Positions 53,315 through 62,565 are shown, numbered from the stretch's first letter. The stretch is DNA of 64,000 bases from Candidatus Amarobacillus elongatus (GCA_016703545.1 JADJBX010000011.1:1-64000); one strand, 5' to 3'. Notes: generated from the letters alone by a model not told the origin. Made by a program: numbers and translations.

Positions 53315-53962
53315 ATGATCACCACCGGCTGGAGGCGCGCTTCGCTCCTCCTCTTCGCCGTTGCCGCCTTCGCCGCCTTCGGGGCCGCCTGCTCCGACGA
53401 CAAGGACGAGGCGCCGCCGCCCGAATACCACGGCGTCCAGATCTCGCCGCCGCCCGAAAAACCCGCCGGTGTCTTCATCGGCACCGATGGCAAGCCCTTC
53501 GACCTCCGCAAGGAAACCGAGGGGTACATCACTCTCTTCTACATCGGCTACACCCACTGCCCGGACATCTGTCCGACGCACATGTACGACCTCTCCCGCG
53601 CCCTGCGCGATATCGACCCGGCCGTGAAGTCGAAGGTCAAGGTCGTCTTCGCCACCGCCGACCCCGCCCGGGATACCCCCCAGGTGCTGCGCGAGTGGCT
53701 CGACCATTTCGACCCCACCTTCCTCGGCATCACCGGAACGGAAGAGCAGATGTTCCAGCTCGAGGACGCCCTCGGCATGGAGCGCAGCACCCAGACCCCC
53801 ACGAGCCCCGGCAACTACGTCGTCAGTCACGCCGCATGGATCGCCGCGTTCACCAACGACAACGTCGCCCACCTCGTCTACCCCTCGGGCATCACGCAGG
53901 ACGACTGGAAACACGACCTGCCGCTGCTCGTGAACGTCGGATGGAAGGAACCAAAGGAATGA
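53315..53962 (+). CDS. sco: SCO1/SenC/PrrC-family copper chaperone lipoprotein
   Basis: Sco proteins deliver copper to or keep reduced the CuA site of cytochrome c oxidase. The 215-residue protein has a lipoprotein signal ending AFGAACSDD, a thioredoxin fold with the copper-binding CPDIC in FYIGYTHCPDICPTHM, and the third ligand histidine in VVSHAAWIAAF. GGAGGC before ATG 53315 is the ribosome site. Its stop overlaps the PCuAC start (ATGA). Confidence 0.93.
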   Translation: MITTGWRRASLLLFAVAAFAAFGAACSDDKDEAPPPEYHGVQISPPPEKPAGVFIGTDGKPFDLRKETEGYITLFYIGYTHCPDICPTHMYDLSRALRDIDPAVKSKVKVVFATADPARDTPQVLREWLDHFDPTFLGITGTEEQMFQLEDALGMERSTQTPTSPGNYVVSHAAWIAAFTNDNVAHLVYPSGITQDDWKHDLPLLVNVGWKEPKE

Positions 53963-54957
53963 AGCGCATTTCGCAGCTCCGGCTCTTCGCCGTGGGCCTG
54001 CTCGCCCTCGGCGCCATCGCGGGCGCGGCCTGCGGCGGCGATGACGACGACAGCGGCGACGCCACGGCGCCCGCCGCCACCGCCACGAAGGCCGCCACCA
54101 CCCCGGCCGCCGTCGCCGGCACCATCAGCATCGAAAACCCCTTCGCCCGCGCCACCACCAACGACGTGAGCGCCGTCTTCATGACCGTGAAGAACAGCGG
54201 CTCGACCGCCGACCGCCTGGTCAACGCGAAGGTCGACCCCGCCATCGCCGGCACCGTCGAAGTGCACGAGACCGTCACCCAGGGCGCGACCTCGAAGATG
54301 CAGAAGGTCGCCGGTATCGATATCCCCGCCAACGGCAGCGCCGAACTCAAGTCCGGCGGCTACCACATCATGCTCATGAACGTGAAGCGCGAGATCAAAG
54401 AGGGCGAAACCCTCGAGGTCACCGTCGTCTTCGAAAAGGCCGGCGAAGTGAAGGTGAAGGCCCCCGTCGTCGCCGTCGGCGGCACCCCCGGCATGTCCAT
54501 GGGCACCCCCTCCACCGGCGGCATGACCATGCCCGCCACCATCACCGTCGAAAACGCCTTCGCCCGCGCCACCACCAACGACGTCACGGGCATGTACATG
54601 ACCATCAAGAACGGCGGCGCCGCCGACCGCCTCGTGAACGCGAAGATCGATCCCGCCATCGCCGGCGTCGTCGAGGTGCACGAAACCGTCACCCAGGGCG
54701 CAACCTCGAAGATGCAGAAGGTCGCCGGCATCGATATCCCCGCCAGCGGCATGGCCGAGCTCAAGCCCGGCGGCTACCACGTCATGCTCATGAACGTGAA
54801 GCGCGAAATCAAAGTCGGCGAAACGATCGAGGTCACCCTCGTCTTCGAGAAGGCCGGCGAGATCAAGGTCAAGGCGAACGTCGTCGAGGCCGGCGCCACC
54901 GGCGGCATGAACATGGGTGGCGGCACGGCCATGGCCACCCCCACCAAGGCTCCCTAG
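53959..54957 (+). CDS. Periplasmic copper chaperone with two tandem PCuAC domains
   Basis: The 332-residue lipoprotein (AGAACGGDDDD) carries two nearly identical PCuAC (DUF461) domains, each with VEVHETVTQGATSKMQKVAGIDIPA and GGYHxMLMNVKREIK, the H-M-x-M-H-x-M copper(I) ligand set. A linker GTPGMSMGTPSTGGMTM and the C-terminus add methionine-rich sequence. PCuAC passes Cu(I) to Sco and to the CuA centre. The duplication is recent by sequence, since the two halves differ by few residues. Translationally coupled to sco. Confidence 0.93.
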   Translation: MKRISQLRLFAVGLLALGAIAGAACGGDDDDSGDATAPAATATKAATTPAAVAGTISIENPFARATTNDVSAVFMTVKNSGSTADRLVNAKVDPAIAGTVEVHETVTQGATSKMQKVAGIDIPANGSAELKSGGYHIMLMNVKREIKEGETLEVTVVFEKAGEVKVKAPVVAVGGTPGMSMGTPSTGGMTMPATITVENAFARATTNDVTGMYMTIKNGGAADRLVNAKIDPAIAGVVEVHETVTQGATSKMQKVAGIDIPASGMAELKPGGYHVMLMNVKREIKVGETIEVTLVFEKAGEIKVKANVVEAGATGGMNMGGGTAMATPTKAP

Positions 54958-54986
54958 CGGGCCCGTTCCGTCGCTCTCTCCCCGGG

Positions 54987-55010
54987 CGCCCCGCCGCAAG
55001 GCGGGGCGTT
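54987..55010 (+). terminator. Terminator-like hairpin after the copper cluster
   Basis: A 9-bp stem CGCCCCGCC/GGCGGGGCG with a GCAA tetraloop is followed by TTCG. The T-run is short. Confidence 0.5.
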
Positions 55011-55039
55011 CGCATCCCCGGCGCTCGTGCCCGCCGCCG

Positions 55040-55459
55040 TTACGTGCCGGGCGGGCGCACCGGCGCCACCCGGAACGGCAGCCGCCGCTCCACCGCCTCC
55101 GCGCCCTCGCCCGCGCGCACCACCACGATGTACCCGCCGTAGCGGGGCACGCTCACGGGCACGTTCGCCGCCATCTGCGCGAGCTGCGTCGAACCCGGCG
55201 GCAACAGCGGCGGGCGCCCCACGTTCATCTGCCCCTCGATGCGCACCAGCTCGCTGCCGTCGTCGTCCTCGATGCGCACGATCACCGGCGCCGCCTTGTT
55301 CGTTTCGTCCCAGCCGAAGCGCACGCCAAAGGCCACGGCGATGCGCACCGCCGCCGGCAGCGCCGGGGCCGTCGTCATCTCCCAGCCCGCCCCCATGATG
55401 TACATCTTGCCGTTCACGGCCTCGGCGTAGTCACAGATCAACGCGTAGTCGATATCCAC
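55040..55459 (-). CDS. DUF6941-like protein
   Basis: From GTG 55459 the 139-residue product begins DIDYALICDYAEAVNGKMYIMGAGWE, which is the DUF6941 opening, and continues with a beta-sandwich-like body with VIVRIEDDDGSELVRIEGQM and YGGYIVVVRAGEGAE. DUF6941 proteins are common in Chloroflexota-like and other environmental genomes; the function is unknown. GATACT seven bases before the GTG suggests a leaderless message. Confidence 0.7.
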   Translation of the reverse strand: MDIDYALICDYAEAVNGKMYIMGAGWEMTTAPALPAAVRIAVAFGVRFGWDETNKAAPVIVRIEDDDGSELVRIEGQMNVGRPPLLPPGSTQLAQMAANVPVSVPRYGGYIVVVRAGEGAEAVERRLPFRVAPVRPPGT

Positions 55460-55491
55460 GCCGCCCAGTATCCCACGCCTCGCCCCACGCC

Positions 55492-56433
55492 CTAGAAGCC
55501 GTTCGAACCATCCGTGAACCGGTACGGGTCCACCAGCACCCCGCCCGCCGACATCTCCCAGTGCAGGTGCGCGCCCGTCGAGAGTCCCGTGCTGCCCACG
55601 AACCCCAGCGGGTCGCCCTGCGCCACCATCTCCCCTTCCGCAACCGCGAACGAGGACATGTGCGCATACCCGGAAAAGAGCCCGCCGCCGTGGTCGATGA
55701 TCACCATGTTTCCGCGCAGCTGCACCTGCCGCGCCATCGCCACCCTGCCCGCGTTCGTCGCGCCCACGGGCGTGCCCGCCGCCGCCCCGAGGTCCGTGCC
55801 GCTGTGGTGGCCCGAAACCGGCGCGCCGTTGTACGAACGCTCCTCGCCGAACCGCGTCGTGATGTCGCCGCCCACCGGCAGCACCCATGGGCCATCCCAG
55901 AGCTTCTCCGGCGTGTAGCGCGAATACACCCCCCGCAGCAGTGCCAGCTCCGATGCCGTCACCTTCGGATCGAGCAGCGGCGCCAGCTGCGGACCCACCG
56001 TGATCGCGTCCACCGTCCACGTCGTCTTCCGGATCGTCAGCTGGTACGGCATCGAACCCTTCGAGCCGTTCTTCAGCACGAAGTCGACCTTCATCGGGTG
56101 CGTGCCCACCGGGTCGTCCGCGTCCGCGGGGATGACCGCGAAGTAGCTGCGCGCGCCCTTCGTCAGCTGGTAGGTGCGATTGAGGAACGTGATCGTCCCC
56201 GCCGAAAGGTCGCCGATCACCGAGACCACCGAGGCGCCCGCCTGGAAGATGCTGTCGGCCGAGGTCACGATTTCGGGCGGCGGAGCCGAGGTCGGCGCCA
56301 CCGTCGGCGTCGTCAGCAGGCTGCTCCCCGAAGGCGTGCTGATCGTGATGACCGCGCCGTCATCGCCGTCGCCGCCGCACCCGACGATCAGCCCGGCGGC
56401 CCAGGCGAAGAGCGCGCGCCGGCGAATTCGCAT
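55492..56433 (-). CDS. M23-family metallopeptidase lipoprotein
   Basis: The 313-residue protein has a lipoprotein signal (AWAAGLIVGCGG), a middle beta domain that binds or positions the substrate, and a C-terminal LytM/M23 domain with zinc ligands in GHHSGTDLG and HLHWE. Such proteins cut peptidoglycan cross-links or activate amidases at the cell surface. TATGAT six bases before ATG 56433 indicates a leaderless message. Confidence 0.93.
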   Translation of the reverse strand: MRIRRRALFAWAAGLIVGCGGDGDDGAVITISTPSGSSLLTTPTVAPTSAPPPEIVTSADSIFQAGASVVSVIGDLSAGTITFLNRTYQLTKGARSYFAVIPADADDPVGTHPMKVDFVLKNGSKGSMPYQLTIRKTTWTVDAITVGPQLAPLLDPKVTASELALLRGVYSRYTPEKLWDGPWVLPVGGDITTRFGEERSYNGAPVSGHHSGTDLGAAAGTPVGATNAGRVAMARQVQLRGNMVIIDHGGGLFSGYAHMSSFAVAEGEMVAQGDPLGFVGSTGLSTGAHLHWEMSAGGVLVDPYRFTDGSNGF

Positions 56434-56527
56434 TACAGGATCATACCAGCGCCACCCCTTGCGCCCACCGCCGCGGCAAGCTCACGTTCACGCGCGCGTT
56501 ACGCCAACCTTCGCCACAATAGGCGCG

Positions 56528-56728
56528 ATGGCCACGGACGTTTCCACCCCTCGCCTCGCCGCTCGCTGCAGGTACCTGCGCATGACCATGGGCGTGCGCG
56601 CCGACGCCAACCTCGTGAACCTCTGCACCCACATCATTCGCGACGGCCGCGATTGCGTCGGGCCCTTCCTCGATGACCACGAGACCCACTGCGGCCTCTG
56701 GGAACCCAAGGACCCGGCCGCCCGCTAA
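56528..56728 (+). CDS. Small cysteine-containing hypothetical protein
   Basis: The 66-residue product has four cysteines (RCRYLRM, LCTHIIRDGRDCVGPF, ETHCGLW) and conserved-looking histidines, so a small metal-binding fold is possible. CACAAT seven bases before ATG 56528 fits the leaderless pattern. Its stop overlaps the stop of the convergent ABC1-kinase gene by three bases. Confidence 0.65.
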   Translation: MATDVSTPRLAARCRYLRMTMGVRADANLVNLCTHIIRDGRDCVGPFLDDHETHCGLWEPKDPAAR

Positions 56729-58034
56729 CCCGCCCCACTGCCCGCCGCCCGCTCCGCCAGCGCCCGCTCCGCGAACGGCCGCAGCATCTCCATCGGCGTC
56801 AGCGGGGCCCCCAGCGACGAGCACACCCCCCGCAACAACCCCACCACCCGTCCCAGCAGCACCAGGTCCCCCGGGATCGCGTGGACGCGGTTCCGCTCCA
56901 GCGTCCGGTTCGGGTCCGAACGGCGGAGGAGCCCGCCCCCGCCCGTGCCCGGGGGCCGCGCGCCGAAGAACAGCTGCATGAGCGCCAGGGCGTCGTCGCC
57001 GTCCGAGCTGGCCGTGCGCACGCCCAGCTCCTCGAACGCCGCGAACACCGCCTGCGGGTCCCGCCGGGACGCCGCCAGCACCAGCCGCGCGAACGCCAGC
57101 CGCGGCCCCTCCGGCAGCTCCTTCGTCAGCCCGAAATCGAGCAGCGCCACCCGCCCGTCCGGCTGCAGGAGGATGTTTCCCGGGTGCGGGTCGGCCTGGA
57201 ACAGCCCATCGACCATGATCTGGTGCCCGTACGCATCCGCGAGCGCCTGCGCCACCGCCGGGCCATCCACCCCCTCGGGGTGCTTGCCCGCCTCCAGCAG
57301 CCGCCGCCCGTGGATGTACTCCGTCACGATGACTCTGCGCGAAACCAGCTCATCGACGACGCGCGGAACGGTGATGCCGGTCAGGCTCGCCAGGTTCTCC
57401 CGCACCCGCCGCGTCATCTCCGCCTCCCGCACGAAGTCCACCTCGAGCGGAAGCTGCTTCCCCAGTTCGTCCACCACCGCCCGGTAATCGAACGCGGGCT
57501 CGCGCCGCGCCACCAGCCCCACGATGGTGCGAAGGTTGCGGATGTCCAGCCGCACCAGGCCCGCCACCTCCGGGTACTGCACCTTGACCACCACCTCGCG
57601 CCCATCCGGCAGGAGCGCGCGATGCGCCTGCGCCAGCGAAGCCGCCCCGATCGGCACGTCGTCGAAGCGCTGGAAGAGCGTCTCCACCGGCCGCCCCAGC
57701 TCATGCTCGATCGTCCGCCGCACCTCCGCCGCCGAGCGCGCGGGCACGCGGTCCTGCAGACGGCTCAGCGACCGCGTATACGCCGCCGGCACCACGTCCG
57801 ACCGCGTGCCGATGAACTGCCCCGCCTTGATGTACAGCCCCCCTTGAGGTCCACGGCCATATGGTAGAGCCGCTCCGCCGAAGCCTCGTGGCGCGCCTCC
57901 CACGCCGCCGCCGCCGCCTCCGGCCCCAGCCCGCGCGTGCGCCGCTGCGTGCGCTTGTACCCCACGTACAGCAGCGCCCCCGTCCGCGCCACGCGCGCCG
58001 ATCGCCGAACCCGCCGGATGTGTTCGAAGGCCAT
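56725..58034 (-). CDS. ABC1/UbiB (AarF)-family protein kinase-like protein (one G missing in a homopolymer)
   Basis: The protein has the ABC1 order: KxGQ motif in LYIKAGQFIGTRSDVVP, the nucleotide strand VVVKVQYPEVAGLVRLDI, the ExD motif in LEVDFVREAEM, and the catalytic QADPHPGNILLQPDGRVALLDFGLTKEL. ABC1 proteins support quinone or isoprenoid lipid metabolism. The first 60 residues (from ATG 58034, TATCCT six bases upstream) are in another frame; a run of six C at 57838-57843 needs one more base to join MAVDLKGG to LYIKAGQ. A sequencing error in the homopolymer is likely. Confidence 0.9.
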
Positions 58035-58045
58035 TCGGTAAGGAT

Positions 58046-58226
58046 ACGAGTGCCAAGTGTGAGTGCTGAGTAGCCAGTGCCCAGTGGCCGGGGGCCCAGT
58101 GCGGTCAGCGCCCAGTGCCCCCGTGCCCCGCGCCCAACGGGCTCCCCAGGGTTGCCCCTCGCCTCGAGCCTCGAACCTCGAACCTCGAACCCCACCCCTT
58201 TCTCCTTTCTCCTTTCTCCCTTCTCT
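58046..58226. repeat. Composite intergenic repeat: GTGCCCAGT words, TCGAACC words and a pyrimidine arm
   Basis: Left part 58046-58110 has GAGTGC/GTGCCCAGT words like those at 4.4 kb; the middle has GGGTTGCCCC and tandem CTCGAACCTCGAACC words like those at 60.6 kb; the right part (58196-58226) is a family-A pyrimidine arm that abuts TATACT. Three repeat families are stacked in one gap. Confidence 0.7.
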
Positions 58227-58231
58227 ATACT
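58226..58231 (+). promoter_or_regulatory. -10 hexamer TATACT abutting a pyrimidine repeat arm
   Basis: TATACT starts where the pyrimidine arm ends and lies exactly six bases before an in-frame GTG at 58238. This is the closest match to the consensus -10 in the window and links a repeat arm to a promoter. Confidence 0.6.
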
Positions 58232-58237
58232 CCGCCC

Positions 58238-58672
58238 GTGCCAGCCCCCGACCCGAGGAGCTCCATGAACGAAGAGCAGAGCAAGCGCCTTTCCGAAGCC
58301 GCCGAATCCATCCTGCAGGCGAGCGAAGCCCTGGAAGAGGCGCGCGACGCCATCGGCGACCGCCGCTTCGAGAGCGACCAGGAGCGCGACCGTTCCGCCG
58401 CCGCCCAGCAGATGACCAGCCGCCTCGACAACGCCGGCAAGCGCATCGAGGACGCCGTCCGCAAGGGCACCGTCGCCGCTGCCGCCGGCCTCCGCCCCGG
58501 CGCCTTCGCCCGCTACCGCGAAGCCTGGACCGCCGTCCGCGAAGGCCGTGGCCTCGCCCGCACCGCCGCCGACCAGGACGGTTCGGCCAACAAGAAGCTC
58601 CGCGGGCAGGAAGCGCTCGCCCGCCTCGAAGACGCCCTCGAAGGCGCCGCCACCATCGTCTTCGGCGATTGA
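58238..58672 (+). CDS. Helical hypothetical protein
   Basis: The leaderless pattern favours GTG 58238 (144 residues); ATG 58265 with GAGGAG upstream is the alternative, 135 residues. The protein is charged and helical (KRLSEAAESILQASEALEEARDAIGD, LRGQEALARLEDALEGAATI) and probably forms a coiled coil or helical bundle. No family is recognised. Confidence 0.7.
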   Translation: MPAPDPRSSMNEEQSKRLSEAAESILQASEALEEARDAIGDRRFESDQERDRSAAAQQMTSRLDNAGKRIEDAVRKGTVAAAAGLRPGAFARYREAWTAVREGRGLARTAADQDGSANKKLRGQEALARLEDALEGAATIVFGD

Positions 58673-58686
58673 CCCCGGGAGCCGCC

Positions 58687-59214
58687 ATGCCCGCGAACGA
58701 GCCGCTCGCCGCCATGTTCGAATACGCCCGCTGGGCGACGCTCGCCGTGTTCGATGCCGCGGCCGCCGCCCCCGCCACACTCGCCCGGCCCATCCCCAAC
58801 ACCACGCGCACCCTCGCCAACCTCCTGCTGCATCTCATCCGCTCGCAGGAGGTGTTCGCCGCCCGCCTTCGCGGCGAGGACCAGGGCCCCGCGATGGAGC
58901 GCTGGCGCGACTGGCCCGGGTTCGAAGCCGCCCGCGCCGCCGCCGATGCCAGCGCCGCCACCCTCACCACCCTCGCAGGCGAAACCCCCGCGGCCGGCGA
59001 CGCCTTCATCCGCCAGGGGTTCGAATTCCCTCCCGGCAGCGGCCAGCGCTGGGATATCTCCCGCACCTTCCTCCTCACGCACGCCTTCTCCCACGGTTGC
59101 CTCCACCGTGAACAGGCCTGCGCCGCCCTCTCCGCCGCCGGCGCCGACGCCCCGGACCTCGATGGCTGGGGCTACGCCGCTCACGCCGAGGTCATGCGCC
59201 AGGTCCCACCCTGA
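58687..59214 (+). CDS. DinB-family protein
   Basis: The 175-residue protein has the DinB/YfiT four-helix bundle pattern: FEYARWATLAVFDAA at the start, LLLHLIRSQEVFAARL with the first metal histidine, and THAFSHGCLHREQACAAL with the others. DinB-like proteins bind divalent metal; several act as thiol-dependent transferases with small thiols. It follows the helical protein gene by 14 bases. Confidence 0.88.
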   Translation: MPANEPLAAMFEYARWATLAVFDAAAAAPATLARPIPNTTRTLANLLLHLIRSQEVFAARLRGEDQGPAMERWRDWPGFEAARAAADASAATLTTLAGETPAAGDAFIRQGFEFPPGSGQRWDISRTFLLTHAFSHGCLHREQACAALSAAGADAPDLDGWGYAAHAEVMRQVPP

Positions 59215-59293
59215 CCCGCACTCGACCCCGGGCCAAACCGCCCTCGCCGCCACCCGTTTTCCCGCCCCCTCACTCCCCGTGTACCCTTGCCCT

Positions 59294-60553
59294 ATGAACC
59301 AGACCTTGCGTTCGCGGACCCGCGTGGTGGTCACCGGAATCGGCGCCGTCACCCCCATCGGCAACTCCGCCGATGCCTTCTTCGAAGCCCTCACCGAAGG
59401 CCGCTCGGGCATCGCCCCGTTCACCCTCATCGATGCCTCCGCCTTCCCCTGCAAGATCGGCGGCGAAGTCAAGGCGTTCGAGCCCCCGGCCTTCCTCGAT
59501 CGCAAGGCCATCCGCCGCATGCCCCGCTTCGCCCAGTTCATGGTCAGCAGCGCCGCCGAGGCCATCCAGCAGTCCGGCCTCGATTTCGATAGCGAAGACC
59601 GCAACCGCATGGGCGTCGTCATCGGCAACGGCGGTGGCGGTTACCACGAAATCCAGGACGCCGCCGAGACCCTCTTCACCCGCGGCGGCATGAAGCTCGA
59701 CCCCCTCTACATGGCCAAGACCCTCGGCAACATGGCCGCCGCGCAGGTCGCCCTCCAGTTCGGCCTCAAGGGGTACAACGGCACCATCGTCACCGCCTGC
59801 GCCGCCGGCACCCAGGCCATCGGCGAGGCCGCCATGGTCCTCCGCGCGGGCCGAGCCGATGTCGTCATCACCGGCGGCTGCGAGGCCGCCATCAGCGAGC
59901 TCGGCCTCGCCGGCTTCGCCGTCATGCGCGCCCTCTCCTCCCGCAACGACGACCCCGCCGCCGCCAGCCGCCCCTTCGACGCCGCCCGCGACGGCTTCGT
60001 CCCCTGCGAGGGCGCGGGCGCCCTCGTCCTTGAGACCGAAGCCCACGCCATCGCCCGCGGCGCCACCATCCTCGCCGAGATCGCCGGCTTCGGCTGCACC
60101 AACGACGCCTACCACGTCGTCGCCCCCGCCGAAGACGGCGACGGCGCCAGCCGCGCCATGCTCGAAGCCCTCGCCGATGCCGGCCTCTCGCCCGCGGACA
60201 TCGGCTACGTGAACGCCCACGCCACCAGCACCGACCTCGGTGACGCCGCCGAGACCGCCGCCATCAAGCGCGTCTTCGGCGAAGGCGCTTACCGCATCCC
60301 CATCAGCGCCACCAAGAGCATGATCGGCCACGGCCTCGGCGCCAGCGGCGGCATGGAAACCGTCGCCACCATCAAGACCATCCTCACGGGCACCATCCAC
60401 CCCACCATCAACCAGGAAAACCCGGACCCCGCCTGCGACCTCGATTACGTGCCCAACACCGCCCGCAAGGCCGAGGTCCGCGCCGCCCTCAAGAACAGCT
60501 TCGGCTTCGGCGGCCAGAACAGCTGCCTCGCCATCGTTCGCTACGAACCCTGA
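59294..60553 (+). CDS. fabF: 3-oxoacyl-[acyl-carrier-protein] synthase II FabF
   Basis: FabF condenses malonyl-ACP with the growing acyl chain. The 419-residue protein has VVVTGIGAVTPIGNSADAFF, the active-site cysteine in VTACAAGTQAIGEA, and the two catalytic histidines in NAHATSTDLGD and MIGHGLGASGGMETV, plus NSFGFGGQNSCLAI near the end. TACCCT six bases before ATG 59294 suggests a leaderless message. The repeat that follows begins at the stop codon. Confidence 0.96.
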   Translation: MNQTLRSRTRVVVTGIGAVTPIGNSADAFFEALTEGRSGIAPFTLIDASAFPCKIGGEVKAFEPPAFLDRKAIRRMPRFAQFMVSSAAEAIQQSGLDFDSEDRNRMGVVIGNGGGGYHEIQDAAETLFTRGGMKLDPLYMAKTLGNMAAAQVALQFGLKGYNGTIVTACAAGTQAIGEAAMVLRAGRADVVITGGCEAAISELGLAGFAVMRALSSRNDDPAAASRPFDAARDGFVPCEGAGALVLETEAHAIARGATILAEIAGFGCTNDAYHVVAPAEDGDGASRAMLEALADAGLSPADIGYVNAHATSTDLGDAAETAAIKRVFGEGAYRIPISATKSMIGHGLGASGGMETVATIKTILTGTIHPTINQENPDPACDLDYVPNTARKAEVRAALKNSFGFGGQNSCLAIVRYEP

Positions 60554-60775
60554 GCGGGGCTCGAGGCGCGGGCTCGAGGTTCGAGGCTCGAGGCTCGAGC
60601 GGGACAACCCTGAGGGGGGTTCGAGGCCCGAGGCCCGAGCGGGACAACCCTGAGGGGGGTTCGGGCCTCGAGGCTCGAGCGGGACAACCCCGGAGCCCCA
60701 GGCCCCGCGCCGGCACCCCCGGGGTTGCCCCAAAAACCTCGAACCTCGCGCCCCGAGCCTCGAGCCCCCAAACCC
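60546..60775. repeat. Intergenic repeat D: 40-bp tandem units with TCGAGGC words and a complementary right arm
   Basis: A 40-base unit starting GAGCGGGACAACCC occurs at 60597, 60637 and, diverged, 60677; the flanks are GGTTCGAGGCTCGAGG words. After GGGGTTGCCCC (60720) the right arm 60735-60770 has complementary CCTCGAACCTCG words. It fills nearly all of the 60554-60866 gap after fabF; TATGCT near 60836 may be the -10 of the next gene. Confidence 0.75.
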
Positions 60776-60866
60776 CGTCCCTCGTGCCCCGTCAAACAGG
60801 GACACTCGGTCCTGCCCGCCCTCCCCCTCCCCGAATATGCTGTTCTGTGGTCCCCGGGAGGTTGTG

Positions 60867-61334
60867 ATGCAGAACACCATCGAACGCCAGACCGTCGCAC
60901 CCGAACACACCGCCGTCGTCGCCTTCACCTGTGGCTTCAACGAGATCGCCGCGCACATCGGCCCCGTTTTCGGCGAAGTCATGGCCTACCTTGGCCCCCT
61001 GGGCGCCATCGATGGCACCGCCCGCGCCTTCGCCTGCTACCGGCCCGCGGGCGAGCAGGTCCACGTCGAGGCGGGCTTCACCGTCCACGCCCCCATTGCC
61101 GGCCAGGGCCGCGTCCAGCCCGGCGAACTCCCCGGCGGCGAGGCCATCGTCACCATCCATGAAGGCCCCTACAACACGGTCGAACACGCCTACGCCGCCA
61201 TGCAGGAGTGGCTCACCGCCAACGGCGAAACCGGCTCCGAGACCATGTGGGAGTACTACCTCACCCCGCCCGACGCCACCCCGCCGCGCACCATGATCGT
61301 CTGGCCGCTGGTCCGCGCGGCCGTCCCCGCCTGA
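60867..61334 (+). CDS. GyrI-like (AraC effector-binding) small-molecule-binding protein
   Basis: The 155-residue protein has the GyrI/SOUL-like pattern: ERQTVAPEHTAVVAFTCGFNEIAAHIGPVFGEVMAYL, VHVEAGFTVHAPIAGQG, GEAIVTIHEGPYNTVEHAYAAMQEWL and a final WEYYLTPPDATPPRTMIVWPL in parts, as in stand-alone effector-binding domains. GGGAGG upstream of ATG 60867 is the ribosome site. The ligand is unknown. It precedes the hydrolase gene by seven bases. Confidence 0.85.
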   Translation: MQNTIERQTVAPEHTAVVAFTCGFNEIAAHIGPVFGEVMAYLGPLGAIDGTARAFACYRPAGEQVHVEAGFTVHAPIAGQGRVQPGELPGGEAIVTIHEGPYNTVEHAYAAMQEWLTANGETGSETMWEYYLTPPDATPPRTMIVWPLVRAAVPA

Positions 61335-61341
61335 GGACGCC

Positions 61342-62510
61342 ATGACGGACATCGCGCCGGCCGCCGCGCCGCCGGTTCCCTCGGTGGCGTGGGTCCGGTG
61401 GGCCCGCCGCGCCGCCCTCGGTGGCGCGGCGGCGGTCGGCGTGCTTGGCCTCGCCCTCTTCGGCGCCGGCTGGTACTTCTCCGGCGAACTCGAACGCCAG
61501 GGCCTCGCCATCGACCACTCCCCCGACGCCCTCGATCTCGTCGCCTCCCCCGCCGCGGAGGGCGTCGTCCGCCTCAGCGCTGGCCCCGAGGGCGGCGCCT
61601 GGACCCGCGAAGGTACCTACGGCCTCGCCTGGGATGGCGGCTACGGGCAGGTGACCACCATCCGCGCCACCGGCGACGGCTGGGTCGAACGCGACTTCCG
61701 CCTCCTCGAAGGCACACGCGCCGCCAACACCCCCGCGCGCGTCGACGGCTTCGCCTTCCCCGCCGACCCCCTCCGCGCCCACGGCTACCCGTTCGAGGAC
61801 GTCGCCATCCCCGGCGAACTCGGCCCCATGCCCGCCTGGCTCGTGCCCGGCACCCCCGGCGAGACCTGGGTCATCTTCGTCCACGGCCAGAATGCGAACC
61901 GCCGCGAGGCCCTGCGCGCCCTGCCCGCGACCCACGATGCCGGCGCCACCGCCCTGGTCATCACCTACCGGAACGACGAAGGAGCCCCCCGCAACCCCGA
62001 TTCCCGCCTCCACTACGGCGAGACCGAATGGCGCGACCTCGATGCCGCCGTCACCTTCGCCCGCGAACGCGGCGCCCGCCGCATCGTCATCAACGGCTAC
62101 AGCATGGGCGGCTCCATCGCCCTCAGCTTCCTGCTGCACTCCGGGCAGGCCAACGCCGTCGCCGGCGTCATCCTCGATGCCCCCATGCTCGACTTCCGCG
62201 AGACCGTCGAGTTCCGCGCACCCGGCGGCGTTCCCACCGGCGTCCTTCGTATCGGCGAATGGATCGCCGGCATCCGCTTCGACATCGATTGGTCCTCCAC
62301 CGACTACGCCGCCCGCGCCGCCGACTACCGCACCCCCATGCTCATCTTCCAGGGCAGCGCCGACCGCAGCGTCCCGCCCGCCAAAGCACACGAATTCGCC
62401 GCCGCCCGCCCGGACCTGGTCACCCTCGTCGAGACCAACGCCGCCCACGTCCGCTCCTGGAACGAAAACCCCAACGCTACGAAGCCGCCATCAGGGCCGT
62501 CCTCCACTAA
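61342..62510 (+). CDS. Alpha/beta hydrolase with N-terminal membrane anchor (frameshift near the C-terminus)
   Basis: A membrane helix (LGGAAAVGVLGLALFGAGWYF) anchors a long linker and an alpha/beta hydrolase domain with oxyanion strand TWVIFVHGQNANR, nucleophile elbow INGYSMGGSIAL, acid SADRSVPP and a histidine in NAAHVRSW. Near 62474 one base is missing: the restored frame ends NENPNAYEAAIRAVLH at the TAA 62510, whereas the raw frame runs on through the repeat into the DUF402 gene. The substrate is unknown. It follows the GyrI-like gene closely. Confidence 0.85.
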
Positions 62511-62516
62511 CGCCCA

Positions 62517-62552
62517 CCCTTTTCTCCTTTCTCCCTTCTCCTTTCTCTTCCC
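62517..62552. repeat. Single pyrimidine arm of repeat family A
   Basis: TTTCTCC words fill the space between the hydrolase stop and the TATCCT hexamer of the DUF402 gene. The arm occupies the place where a -35 box is expected. Confidence 0.65.
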
Positions 62553-62565
62553 GTATCCTCCCCCC

